A stretch of DNA of 64,000 nucleotides from Sulfitobacter sabulilitoris (GTDB lineage Bacteria > Pseudomonadota > Alphaproteobacteria > Rhodobacterales > Rhodobacteraceae): contig NZ_VANS01000002.1 of the NCBI RefSeq assembly GCF_005887615.1, forward strand, positions 496,001 through 560,000. Reading direction: 5' to 3'. The notes beneath the pieces were generated by a model that saw only the letters and a program-made list of their open reading frames with translations, was not told the DNA's origin and did no database searches. Position 1 is the first letter of the stretch, and each line of letters starts with the position of its first letter. Made by a program: the position numbers and the translations under genes. Of the stretch, positions 43,896 through 51,954 are shown one piece after another.

Positions 43896-44538
43896 TCGGC
43901 TGAGCCTGACCGGTTACCGCTACAGCGTCTATACGCGCGCCGCGCGGATGGCTCTGCTCGAAAAGCGGCTGTCCTTTGACGATGTCGAGGTCGATCCCTT
44001 TGCCGAAACACCCGATCCGGCGCTGACGCGCGCCACGCCGTTTGGTCGCGTGCCCGTCCTGCGGCACGGCGATTTCACGATCTACGAAACGGCGGCGATC
44101 ATGCGGTATGTCGACATGCTTGCGCCGCAGCGGCCATTGGTGCCCGCCGACCCGCGGGCGGCGGGCCGGATGCAACAGGTGATCGGCATCGTGGATTGCT
44201 ATGGATACACCGCAATGGTGCGGCAGGTGTTCGCGCATGCGGTGTTTCGCCCGTTCGTCGGGGCGCAGCCCGATGCCTCGGTGATCGACGCGGGGCTGGC
44301 GGCGGCGGAGCCCGTGCTGGCGGCGCTTGAGGGGATCGCCGGCGAAGCGCTCCAACTGTCGCCCGAGACGCCGCTGTCGTTGGCGGATCTGCATCTTGCG
44401 CCGATGATGGCCTATTTTGATATGGCGGCGCAGGGCCGCGCGATGCTGGCCCTGCATCCCGCGCTGCAGCGCTGGTTCGCCGCGGTCAGCGCGCGCGCCA
44501 GCTTTGCCGCCACGGATCCGGGCATCCTAATCGCCTGA
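43888..44538 (+). CDS. Glutathione S-transferase family protein
   Basis: The 216-residue protein has an N-terminal thioredoxin-like domain ([58 protein letters not shown], with the ETAAI glutathione-binding motif) and an all-helical C-domain with [15 protein letters not shown]. The Ser or Tyr near residue 10-15 could be the catalytic residue. It overlaps smpB. Substrate unknown. Confidence 0.9.
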   Translation: MADRLSLTGYRYSVYTRAARMALLEKRLSFDDVEVDPFAETPDPALTRATPFGRVPVLRHGDFTIYETAAIMRYVDMLAPQRPLVPADPRAAGRMQQVIGIVDCYGYTAMVRQVFAHAVFRPFVGAQPDASVIDAGLAAAEPVLAALEGIAGEALQLSPETPLSLADLHLAPMMAYFDMAAQGRAMLALHPALQRWFAAVSARASFAATDPGILIA

Positions 44539-44614
44539 CCGGCTGGTCAGAGCCCTTGCCACGCTGGCCTAGCGGCGTTACCCAAGGGCGTTTTAGCGCG
44601 ACAAGAGGTTCCTC

Positions 44615-45469
44615 ATGGCGGACGATCCCAAGACACTGGTTTCCACCGATTGGCTGGCGAAACACCTCAAGGACCCGGATCTGCGTCTGCTGGACGCATC
44701 GTGGTACTTGCCGGATGCGAACCGCGACGCAAAGGCGGAATACGATGCGGCGCATATTCCCGGCGCCCGGTTCTTCGACATCGACGATATTTCGGACCAC
44801 CGGTCCGACCTGCCGCATATGGCGCCGCCGGTGGAAAAATTCATGTCCCGACTGCGCGCGATGGGCGTGGGCGATGGTCACCAGGTGGTCGTATACGACG
44901 GCGCCGGCCTGCTGTCGGCGGCGCGCGTGTGGTGGCTGTTCCGGCTGATGGGGCAGGAAAACGTCGCCGTACTGGACGGCGGATTTCCCAAATGGCAGGC
45001 CGAAGGGCATCCGGTCGAAGACATGCCGCCCATCGTCCGCGACCGCCACATGACGGTGCGCCTGCAAAACCATCTGGTGCGGGACGTGACACAGGTCGCG
45101 GCAGCGTCCAAGCTGAGCGAACCGGTCATCGTCGATGCGCGCTCCGCCGCGCGGTTCCGCGGCGATGCGCCCGAGCCGCGCGAAGGTCTGCGTGCCGGTC
45201 ACATTCCGGGGTCGCGCAACGTGCCCTATACCGAGCTTTTGAACGACGACAACACGATGAAATCGCCCGAGGAAACACGCGCGGTCTTCGAGGCGGCGGG
45301 CGTTGACCTTGGCAAGCCGGTCATCACCTCCTGCGGATCCGGCGTAACGGCGGCCATTCTGGCGCTGGCGCTGGAGCGTATGGGACACGGCAAATGGTCC
45401 CTTTATGACGGGTCTTGGGCGGAATGGGGAATGTTCCCCACCGTTCCCGTCGCAACCGGAGACGCCTGA
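44615..45469 (+). CDS. sseA: 3-mercaptopyruvate sulfurtransferase
   Basis: The 284-residue protein has two rhodanese domains. The first has WLAKHLKDPDLRLLDASWYLP and AHIPGARFFDIDDISDHRSDLPHM; the second has VIVDARSAARFRGDAPEPREGLRAGHIPGSRNVPY and the active loop with Cys240 in ITSCGSGVTAAI. The CGSGVT loop is that of mercaptopyruvate sulfurtransferases rather than thiosulfate rhodaneses (CRxG/S). It transfers sulfur from 3-mercaptopyruvate to a thiol acceptor. The aminotransferase gene follows two bases later, and aromatic or aspartate aminotransferases can make 3-mercaptopyruvate from cysteine. Confidence 0.93.
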   Translation: MADDPKTLVSTDWLAKHLKDPDLRLLDASWYLPDANRDAKAEYDAAHIPGARFFDIDDISDHRSDLPHMAPPVEKFMSRLRAMGVGDGHQVVVYDGAGLLSAARVWWLFRLMGQENVAVLDGGFPKWQAEGHPVEDMPPIVRDRHMTVRLQNHLVRDVTQVAAASKLSEPVIVDARSAARFRGDAPEPREGLRAGHIPGSRNVPYTELLNDDNTMKSPEETRAVFEAAGVDLGKPVITSCGSGVTAAILALALERMGHGKWSLYDGSWAEWGMFPTVPVATGDA

Positions 45470-45471
45470 AA

Positions 45472-46656
45472 ATGTTTGAAAACCTCAAAGCGCAGCCCGC
45501 CGACAAGATCCTTGCGTTGATGCAGATGTACAAGAACGATCCGCGTCCGTCGAAGATCGACCTTGGTGTGGGCGTGTACAAGAACCCGCAGGGGCTTACC
45601 CCGGTGATGCGCGCGGTCAAGGCGGCCGAGCAGGAGCTGTGGAAGACGCAGGACACCAAAACCTACGTCGGCCTCGCCGGGGATCCGGGCTTTTCCGACG
45701 CGTTGATCGATCTGGTGCTGGGCGATGCGGTGGACCGCGATCTGGTGGCGGCTGCCGCCACGCCCGGCGGGACCGGGGCCTGTCGCCAGGCGTTCGAACT
45801 GGTCCGCATGGCGGACAAGGACGCGCGCGTGTTCGTGTCCGACCCGACATGGCCCAACCATCTGTCGATCCTGTCGTACCTGGGGATGCAGGTCGTCAAC
45901 TACCGGTATTTCGACGATGAAACCGGCGGCGTCGATTTCGACGGTATGATCGAAGACCTGAAATCCGCGAAATCGGGCGATGTCGTGCTGCTGCACGGCT
46001 GCTGCCACAACCCGACCGGCGCGAACCTGAACCTGTCGGAATGGCAGGCCGTGGTCGATGTTCTGCGCGACACCGGTGCAGTGCCGATGATCGACATTGC
46101 CTACCAGGGCTTTGGCGACGGGCTGGAGGAGGACGCGGCCGGCACCCGGCTGGTGGCGTCGTCGGTGCCCGAGTGCTTGATCGCTGCGAGTTGTTCGAAG
46201 AACTTCGGGATATACCGCGAACGGACCGGCCTTTTGATGGCGATCAGCCAGGATCCCGATGCGCGCAAGCTCAACCAGGATACGCTGGCCTTTCTCAACC
46301 GCCAGAACTTTTCCTTTCCGCCCGATCACGGGGCGCGGGTCGTGACGATGATCTTGCAGGACGAGGCGCTGCGCACCGATTGGAAGGCCGAGCTGGAGGA
46401 TGTGCGGCTGACCATGTTGGACCTGCGCCAGCAGCTGGCGGATGAGCTGCAAAAGCTGTCGGGCTCCGACCGCTTCGGGTTCCTCGCGCAACATCGGGGG
46501 ATGTTCTCCCGGCTTGGGGCCGCGCCGGACAAGGTCGAGGCGCTGCGCACGGAGCATGGCATCTACATGGTGGGTGACAGCCGGATGAACATTGCCGGGT
46601 TGAATGGCGAGACCGTTCCGATCCTTGCCAAGGCAATCCTCGACGTCGGAATCTGA
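45472..46656 (+). CDS. Aromatic amino acid / aspartate aminotransferase
   Basis: The 394-residue class I PLP enzyme has DPRPSKIDLGVGVYKNPQG, DPTWPNHLSILSYLGMQV, LLHGCCHNPTGANL, IDIAYQGFGDGLEED and the PLP-lysine, Lys243, in AASCSKNFGIYRERTG, with the phosphate-binding Arg nearby. It ends with the family YMVGDSRMNIAG. The type is that of AspC/TyrB (Ia). It lies two bases after sseA, so the two are co-transcribed; together they could turn cysteine to 3-mercaptopyruvate and then release sulfur. Confidence 0.92.
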   Translation: MFENLKAQPADKILALMQMYKNDPRPSKIDLGVGVYKNPQGLTPVMRAVKAAEQELWKTQDTKTYVGLAGDPGFSDALIDLVLGDAVDRDLVAAAATPGGTGACRQAFELVRMADKDARVFVSDPTWPNHLSILSYLGMQVVNYRYFDDETGGVDFDGMIEDLKSAKSGDVVLLHGCCHNPTGANLNLSEWQAVVDVLRDTGAVPMIDIAYQGFGDGLEEDAAGTRLVASSVPECLIAASCSKNFGIYRERTGLLMAISQDPDARKLNQDTLAFLNRQNFSFPPDHGARVVTMILQDEALRTDWKAELEDVRLTMLDLRQQLADELQKLSGSDRFGFLAQHRGMFSRLGAAPDKVEALRTEHGIYMVGDSRMNIAGLNGETVPILAKAILDVGI

Positions 46657-46682
46657 TCCGCGCTGCCTTGGCGAAGCGAATG

Positions 46683-46714
46683 GCCCGCGCCCCCAGGGAC
46701 GCGGGCTTTCTGTT
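46683..46714 (+). terminator. Terminator after the aminotransferase gene
   Basis: GCCCGCG pairs with CGCGGGC around ten bases, followed by TTTCTGTT, 26 bases after the stop. Confidence 0.75.
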
Positions 46715-46740
46715 GCGGGCGGTTTGCCAAAGAGATTTCC

Positions 46741-46780
46741 GCCTCCGGCGGCGGTATTTTTCTCCATCTGGAAGATGAAA
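46741..46780. repeat. Interspersed repeat, copy 2
   Basis: GCCTCCGGCGGCGGTATTT is identical to the copy at 32843, and is followed by CCATCTGGAAGATGAAAG. As at the other site it lies between convergent genes and beside terminators. Confidence 0.6.
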
Positions 46781-46784
46781 GACC

Positions 46785-46815
46785 AAAAAGGCCCGGACGC
46801 GAGCGCATCCGGGCC
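46785..46815 (-). terminator. Terminator of amtB
   Basis: On the minus strand GGCCCGGA and TCCGGGCC form an 8-bp stem around ten bases, followed by TTTTTGGTC. It begins 23 bases after the amtB stop. Confidence 0.85.
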
Positions 46816-46838
46816 AATCTGGTTTCGCGTGTCGGACC

Positions 46839-48170
46839 TTAGCCCTTGGAGAAGTCCGGGTAGGCTTCCATGCCCAGTTCGGACATATCCAGGCCGGTGA
46901 TCTCGGCTTCTTCGCTGACGCGGATGCCCATGACGGCCTTGAGGATGAGCCAGACCACGAGGCTGACCACGAAGACGAAGATGCCGATCGCGGCGAAGCC
47001 GATGAACTGCGTCACGAAGGACGTGTCCGCGGTGTGGACCGGCACGACCATCGTGCCCCAGAAACCGGCGATCAGGTGCACGGGGATTGCACCGACGACG
47101 TCGTCTATCTTCATCTTGTCGAGCATCGGCACGGTGAAGACCACGATGACGCCGCCGATCGCACCGATCCAAAGCGCCCCGAAGAGGCTGGGGTCAAGCG
47201 GACCTGCGGTGATCGAGACCAGACCGGCCAGCGCCCCGTTCAGCACCATCGTCAGGTCGACCTTGCCGTAGAGTACCTGCGTCAGGATCAGAGCGGACAC
47301 GGCACCGGCCGCGGCGGCCATGTTGGTGTTCGCAAAGATCCGGCCCACGTCGGTGATGTCGCCCACGGTGCCTGCAGCCAGCTGCGAGCCGCCGTTGAAG
47401 CCGAACCAGCCCAACCACAGGATGAACGTGCCCAGCGTGGCAAGAGCGAGGTTGGAGCCCGGGAAGGGCACGACGCGACCGTCCTTGGCGTATTTGCCGA
47501 TGCGCGGGCCAAGCACGATGGCACCGGCCAGGGCGGCAAAACCACCTGCGGCATGCACCAGGGTCGAACCGGCGAAGTCGGAGAAGCCCATCTCGTATAA
47601 CCAGCCTTCGCCCCACTGCCAGGAGGCTTCGATCGGGTAGATGAAGCCGGTCAGCACGACCACGAAGATCAGGAAGGGCCACAGCTTGATGCGTTCAGCC
47701 AGGGTGCCCGAAACGATCGATGCCGTGGTCGCGCAGAACATCAGCTGAAAGAAGAAATCGGACGCAACGGAGGCGTAGTCGAGCGCGGCATCCGCCGCCG
47801 AGAGGCCCACAGGCTCCAGCGAGGTGGGAGAGAACAGCGTGCCGACGTAGCCCGCGATGGTCCAGCCGTCGCCGGGATACATCAGGTTGAAGCCGACGGC
47901 CCAGTACATGATCGACGCGATGGAGAAGAGCGCGATGTTCTTGGTCAACTGGGTCGTGACGTTCTTGGATCTGACAAGGCCCGCCTCGAGCATGGCAAAG
48001 CCCGCGGCCATCCAGAACACAAGGAAGCCGCCGACAAGGAACAGCAGCGTGGTAAAGATATAGGGGGCGATGTCGGGGGCCGCGGCAGTGTCCTGCGCCA
48101 GGCCCAGCGTCGGCAGAACGGCAAGCGCGCCCGCGACGGAGGTGAGTTTGAGAAGCTTCATTTGGGTCAT
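46839..48170 (-). CDS. amtB: Ammonium transporter AmtB
   Basis: The 443-residue channel-like transporter has a cleaved signal peptide (LTSVAGALAVLPTLGLAQ) and 11 membrane segments. The two pore histidines lie in AGSTLVHAAGGFAALAG and GAIPVHLIAGFWGTMVV. Other Amt blocks are GFAMLEAGLVRSKN and LGWFGFNGGSQLAAG. The start at 48170 or the ATG at 48161 are both possible; the longer frame reaches into glnK. It follows glnK after 22 bases. GlnK will block it when nitrogen is plentiful. Confidence 0.95.
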   Translation of the reverse strand: MTQMKLLKLTSVAGALAVLPTLGLAQDTAAAPDIAPYIFTTLLFLVGGFLVFWMAAGFAMLEAGLVRSKNVTTQLTKNIALFSIASIMYWAVGFNLMYPGDGWTIAGYVGTLFSPTSLEPVGLSAADAALDYASVASDFFFQLMFCATTASIVSGTLAERIKLWPFLIFVVVLTGFIYPIEASWQWGEGWLYEMGFSDFAGSTLVHAAGGFAALAGAIVLGPRIGKYAKDGRVVPFPGSNLALATLGTFILWLGWFGFNGGSQLAAGTVGDITDVGRIFANTNMAAAAGAVSALILTQVLYGKVDLTMVLNGALAGLVSITAGPLDPSLFGALWIGAIGGVIVVFTVPMLDKMKIDDVVGAIPVHLIAGFWGTMVVPVHTADTSFVTQFIGFAAIGIFVFVVSLVVWLILKAVMGIRVSEEAEITGLDMSELGMEAYPDFSKG

Positions 48171-48192
48171 ATCCCTCAGGTTGCGGCGCGTC

Positions 48193-48531
48193 TTACAGCG
48201 CGTCTTCGTTGGTTTCGCCGGTGCGGACGCGCACGGCTTGCTCAAGGTTCAGGACAAAAATCTTGCCGTCGCCGATCTTGCCGGTGTGAGCGGTCTTGGT
48301 GATCGTTTCGACGATCTGGTCCGCCATCGAATCGGTGACCGCGATCTCGATCTTGACCTTCGGCACGAAATTCACGGCGTATTCCGCGCCGCGGTAGATT
48401 TCGGTGTGTCCGGACTGCGCGCCGAAGCCCTTGATTTCTGTTACCATCATGCCGCGGACACCGGCTTCGGTCAGCGCTTCGCGGACCTCTTCCAGTTTGA
48501 ACGGCTTGATTGTCGCTATGATGAGTTTCAC
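48193..48531 (-). CDS. glnK: Nitrogen regulatory protein P-II (GlnK)
   Basis: The 112-residue protein has the exact length of P-II. The uridylylation site is Tyr51 in GHTEIYRGAEYAVNFVPK (RGAEY), and the C-terminal TGKIGDGKIFVLNLEQAVRVRTGE is the second signature. It senses 2-oxoglutarate and ATP/ADP, and binds AmtB. The start is a GTG at 48531, preceded by an AAGGGGA/ACGAGG ribosome site. Its pairing with amtB marks it as GlnK. I looked for sigma-54 promoter elements upstream and found no good match. Confidence 0.95.
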   Translation of the reverse strand: MKLIIATIKPFKLEEVREALTEAGVRGMMVTEIKGFGAQSGHTEIYRGAEYAVNFVPKVKIEIAVTDSMADQIVETITKTAHTGKIGDGKIFVLNLEQAVRVRTGETNEDAL

Positions 48532-48675
48532 CTCGTGTCCCCTTACGGTTTGGCAGGTATCCCTGCGCTTTGCAGGTGCAGACAAGCGCAGCGCGGTGCG
48601 TGTGGGGAAGTTTGAGCAGGCAAATCCGGGCCCAAAATCAGACGAAGCGCACAAAAAGCAGGCTGTTTGCATTGA

Positions 48676-48694
48676 TTGCTTAAAAAGTAAGCAA
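48676..48694. promoter_or_regulatory. Inverted repeat between glnK and the PBP1A gene
   Basis: TTGCTTA and TAAGCAA are perfect 7-bp arms around AAAAG in an AT-rich part of the divergent gap. It could be an operator for either side. It does not match the NtrC site pattern TGCAC-N5-7-GTGCA. Confidence 0.4.
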
Positions 48695-48711
48695 AAATTA
48701 AAGGAGGTGAG

Positions 48712-48789
48712 GTGGTCTTGAGAACTCAACAATCAGTCCTTGTCCGGGTATGGTGCGGAAAAATCGTGGCCGAGCAGGGGTCCCAATGA
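48712..48789 (+). CDS. Candidate 25-residue leader ORF coupled to the PBP1A gene
   Basis: The 11 bases AAAGGAGGTGA at 48700-48710 match the full anti-Shine-Dalgarno sequence of 16S rRNA, yet the next annotated start is 76 bases further on. The frame from GTG at 48712 (or TTG at 48718) begins MVLRTQQSVLV and ends AEQGSQ; its TGA (48787-48789) overlaps the ATG of the PBP1A gene (ATGA). This is a strong layout for a translated, coupled leader peptide. Confidence 0.45.
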   Translation: MVLRTQQSVLVRVWCGKIVAEQGSQ

Positions 48790-50996
48790 GTGATTCATCG
48801 AAGCGAAAACCCTTGGTGGCGGAGAAGAGATCCTCCACGAAAACCGGGGCAAAGGGCGGGCGCGGCAAGGCCAGGCCCCGCAAATCCGCGCGACGGAGAA
48901 AGACGCCTGTGCGGCGTGGCGGGGTCTTGGGGCTCTTTGAGCGGATGATCCGCTGGATCCTGCGTCTGATCTGGAAGATCACGTGGCGGATCGGGTTTGC
49001 GGCGGCGGTGGTTCTGGGACTGGCCGTCGGGTATTTCTATACGACGCTGCCGGATGTCACCGAGCTGCTGGATGGGCGCGCGCGCGGATCCGTGACGCTG
49101 CTGGACCGCGACGGTCGCGTGTTCGCGTGGCGCGGCGACCAGTTCGGCGGCGTGGTCACGACGCAGACCGTGTCGCCGCACCTCAAGCACGCGATCATCG
49201 CGACCGAGGACAAGCGGTTCTATCGTCATTTCGGTGTCAGCCCGCGCGGGATCGCCAGTGCGGTGCGCATCAACCTGAGCGAAGGGCGGGGGCCGCTGTC
49301 GGGTCATGGGGGATCGACGATCACGCAGCAGGTGGCCAAGCTGCTGTGCCTGGGAGAGCCGTTCGACGTGACCAGCGGCCAGACCGAGCAGGAATACGAG
49401 ACCGCCTGTCGCAGGGGGACGCTGTCGCGCAAGGCCAAGGAGGCGGTCTATGCGATGGCGATGGAGGCGAAATATTCCAAGGATGACATTCTCAACATAT
49501 ACATGAACCGAACGTTCCTGGGGGCTGGCGCGCGCGGGTTCGAAGCGGCGGCGCAGCGGTATTTCGGCAAATCCGCCGCCAACGTCGACCCGGCGGAGGC
49601 CGCGATGCTGGCGGGGCTATTGGTGGCGCCGACGCGTTTCGCGCCCACCAACGATCTGGATCGCTCGCAGCGCCGTGCCGCCACGATCCTGCGCCTGATG
49701 AACGAGCAGGGATACCTGACCGATGCCCAGACCGCGCAGGCGCAGGCAAGTCCCGCGCAATTGTCGGATGCGGCCGAGGCGGAGGCGGGAGGATATTTCG
49801 CCGATTGGGTGATCGCCAGCGGGCCGGAGTTCTTTACCCGCGATACCACCGAGGACGTGATTATCAAGACCACGCTGGATCAACGTATCCAGAAAGCGGC
49901 CGAAGATGGGCTGGCCTATATCTTTGATGAGAAAGTCCGCGAGGGGTCCAAGGCGCAGGCGGCGATCGTGGTGATGTCCGCCGATGGCGCCGTGCGGGCG
50001 ATGGTGGGCGGGCGCAAGACCAAGGTCTCGGGCGCTTTCAACCGTGCCACGCAGGCGTTGCGGCAGACCGGATCGGCATTCAAGCCCTTCATCTATGCGG
50101 CGGCGCTTGATCTGGGGTATTCGCCCAATGACACGGTCCAGGACGCGCCGCTGACCATCAATATCCCCGGCTCTGGCCCGTGGAGCCCCAGCAACTATAC
50201 CAACCGGTATTACGGCCAGGTGACGCTGACGCGCGCCTTGCAGGATTCGCTGAACATCCCCGCCGTGAAGGTGTCCGAGAGTGTGGGCCGCGACAAGGTG
50301 CGGCGCGTGGCCAGCCAGTTCGGAATCGAAAGCGATCTGGCCGCCGGGCCGGCCTTGGCGCTGGGCGCGTCGGAAAGCACGCTGATCGAAATGACGGGCG
50401 CCTATGCCGGTATTCTGAACGGGGGGTCGGCGGTGACACCCTATGGCTTGATCGAATTGCGTCTTTTAGGGGATGATCAGCCGCTGATGGGCACAGGCGG
50501 CGGCATCGGCGAGCGGGTCATTCAGGAAGATGCGGCGCGGCAGCTGATCTACATGATGGAAAAGGTCGTGTCCGAAGGGACGGGCAGTCGGGCCCGGCTG
50601 GGCGACCGCGAAGTTGCCGGAAAGACCGGCACCACACAGGCGGCGCGCGATGCGTGGTTCATCGGATTTTCCGCCGATTACGTGACCGGCGTCTGGATGG
50701 GCTATGACGACAATACACCGCTGACAGGGGTCACGGGCGGCGGTCTGCCGGCTGAAATCTGGCGCGAAACGATGGTGCGCACGCATCAGGGTGTGCCCGT
50801 CAGCCCCCTGCCGATGATTCGGCCGACCGATGGCGGCGCGGTACGTGGCGGCGGTGGCGACAGGCTGGTCGGGCCGGCACCGCGCGGTGGCGGCGCGGGC
50901 GGCATCATAGAAAGCCTGCTGCGCGATATCCTGGGTGGCGGTGGCGGCGGCGGTGGCGGCAGCAATGCGCCGGCCCCGCGGCAAGGCGATCGCTGA
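48786..50996 (+). CDS. mrcA: Penicillin-binding protein 1A (bifunctional transglycosylase/transpeptidase)
   Basis: The 736-residue class A PBP polymerises and cross-links peptidoglycan. A very basic cytosolic N-terminus (KGGRGKARPRKSARRRKTP) is followed by one membrane helix (IGFAAAVVLGLAVGYFY). The GT51 domain has AIIATEDKRFYRHFGV and GGSTITQQVAKLL. The transpeptidase domain has the SxxK serine in RQTGSAFKPFIYAAAL, SLN in ALQDSLNIPAVKV and KTGT in VAGKTGTTQAARDAW. The tail is glycine-rich (a run of nine Gly near the end). I chose the ATG at 48786 (CAGGGG before it) over the in-frame ATG at 48750, which lacks a ribosome site. Confidence 0.93.
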   Translation: MSDSSKRKPLVAEKRSSTKTGAKGGRGKARPRKSARRRKTPVRRGGVLGLFERMIRWILRLIWKITWRIGFAAAVVLGLAVGYFYTTLPDVTELLDGRARGSVTLLDRDGRVFAWRGDQFGGVVTTQTVSPHLKHAIIATEDKRFYRHFGVSPRGIASAVRINLSEGRGPLSGHGGSTITQQVAKLLCLGEPFDVTSGQTEQEYETACRRGTLSRKAKEAVYAMAMEAKYSKDDILNIYMNRTFLGAGARGFEAAAQRYFGKSAANVDPAEAAMLAGLLVAPTRFAPTNDLDRSQRRAATILRLMNEQGYLTDAQTAQAQASPAQLSDAAEAEAGGYFADWVIASGPEFFTRDTTEDVIIKTTLDQRIQKAAEDGLAYIFDEKVREGSKAQAAIVVMSADGAVRAMVGGRKTKVSGAFNRATQALRQTGSAFKPFIYAAALDLGYSPNDTVQDAPLTINIPGSGPWSPSNYTNRYYGQVTLTRALQDSLNIPAVKVSESVGRDKVRRVASQFGIESDLAAGPALALGASESTLIEMTGAYAGILNGGSAVTPYGLIELRLLGDDQPLMGTGGGIGERVIQEDAARQLIYMMEKVVSEGTGSRARLGDREVAGKTGTTQAARDAWFIGFSADYVTGVWMGYDDNTPLTGVTGGGLPAEIWRETMVRTHQGVPVSPLPMIRPTDGGAVRGGGGDRLVGPAPRGGGAGGIIESLLRDILGGGGGGGGGSNAPAPRQGDR

Positions 50997-51009
50997 AGGA
51001 CCGCCACGC

Positions 51010-51036
51010 AAAAAAGGGGGGGATCTGTTCTCCCCC
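51010..51036 (-). terminator. Terminator of the mla genes; gap 50997-51348
   Basis: On the minus strand a 6-bp stem (GGGGGA/TCCCCC, loop seven bases) leads into six T residues. It would end transcripts coming from mlaC, although it lies about 310 bases past that stop. The rest of the 352-base gap holds only a weak AGACCG/CGGTCT hairpin (51162-51178) and a 28-codon minus frame (51202-51288, starting MDITLIRPFFK) that I cannot support as a gene. Confidence 0.55.
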
Positions 51037-51348
51037 AGCGTCGCGCCCCTCGGATCACGAGATAAGCACATCGCAGGGGTGGTTTGTCTGCGAGCCTCGA
51101 ACCCTCTCCGGCCCATTGCCGCGATGTCGCGCGGATCCGGCAGGTCGCCAGCCGTCGGCCGAGACCGTCTTGCGGTCTTTCTACCCGCTGGCGACGGCGG
51201 ATCATGCCACGAACAGGCCCGCCGACGCCGCGACGGACGGGCCGCCGTTGGCCACTTTGAAAAAAGGTCGGATCAGCGTGATGTCCATGCCAGCGGCACA
51301 GGCAAACCATCTGCGCGGTGCCCGGACCTGCGGAGGGTGATGACCTTG

Positions 51349-51954
51349 CTAGCCCGCGCGCCGCAGATCCGCGATCATCTGGTCGATATCGCCGCCGCGC
51401 CTGTCCAGCATTGCGCCGATCTCTGTCCGCTCGGTCAGCAGCACGTTCACGCCTTCGATGAACAGGTTGAAGAACAGGTCGCGCCCGGATTTGTCCGACA
51501 CGAGAAACGTCACTTCGAACGGGGCTTCGCCGCGCAGATAGGCGGTCGAGATGATCTCGTATCCCGCGTTTATCTGACGGGCTTTCTCCACTTCGATCTT
51601 GCCGCCGATGAATTCGCGGAACCGTTTGCCGTACTTGCGCGAGATATAGCCCTGAAAGGCCTCCTGAAAGGCGCGTTTCTGCGCGGCGGTGGCGCGGCGG
51701 CCGTCATTGCCCAGAACGTATTGCGCCATGATCGGCACATCGCCGTACCGGACAAAGATAGTCTCGAAATCGCGGATCATCGCGGCTTCGGACTTGCCCG
51801 AACTGATTACGCGGTTGATCTCGGTCACGACGGTGTTGATCAGCGCACGTGCGCCGGCTTCGGTCAGGGCCAGAACGGGGCGGGCCAAGGCCACAAAGGC
51901 GCTCGCGGCGGTCGTCGCGGCCAGAAACCCGCGCCGGGTGATGTTACTGCGCAT
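51349..51954 (-). CDS. MlaC-like phospholipid-binding periplasmic protein
   Basis: The 201-residue protein is of the Mla system, which returns misplaced phospholipids from the outer to the inner membrane. MlaC carries lipids between MlaA and the inner-membrane complex. The N-terminus has a twin-arginine-like signal (NITRRGFLAATTAASAFVALA). The mature part has RDFETIFVRYGDVPIMAQYVLG, FQEAFQGYISRKYGKRFREF and FFNLFIEGVNVLLTERTEIGAML, typical of MlaC/Ttg2D. The ATG at 51954 overlaps the end of mlaA by 11 bases. The ABC part (mlaFED) is not in the window. Confidence 0.88.
   Translation of the reverse strand: MRSNITRRGFLAATTAASAFVALARPVLALTEAGARALINTVVTEINRVISSGKSEAAMIRDFETIFVRYGDVPIMAQYVLGNDGRRATAAQKRAFQEAFQGYISRKYGKRFREFIGGKIEVEKARQINAGYEIISTAYLRGEAPFEVTFLVSDKSGRDLFFNLFIEGVNVLLTERTEIGAMLDRRGGDIDQMIADLRRAG

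Noticed and set aside
45403-47172. A 589-codon minus-strand frame
   Set aside because: It runs antisense through the aminotransferase gene and into amtB; both have catalytic or pore motifs.
48532-48780. Sigma-54 promoter or NtrC site for glnK
   Set aside because: TTGGCAG and TTTGCA occur but with wrong orientation or spacing for TGGCAC-N5-TTGCA facing glnK.
51202-51288. 28-codon minus-strand ORF (starts MDITLIRPFFK)
   Set aside because: No ribosome site, no similarity and no coupling to a neighbour; recorded only in the gap description.
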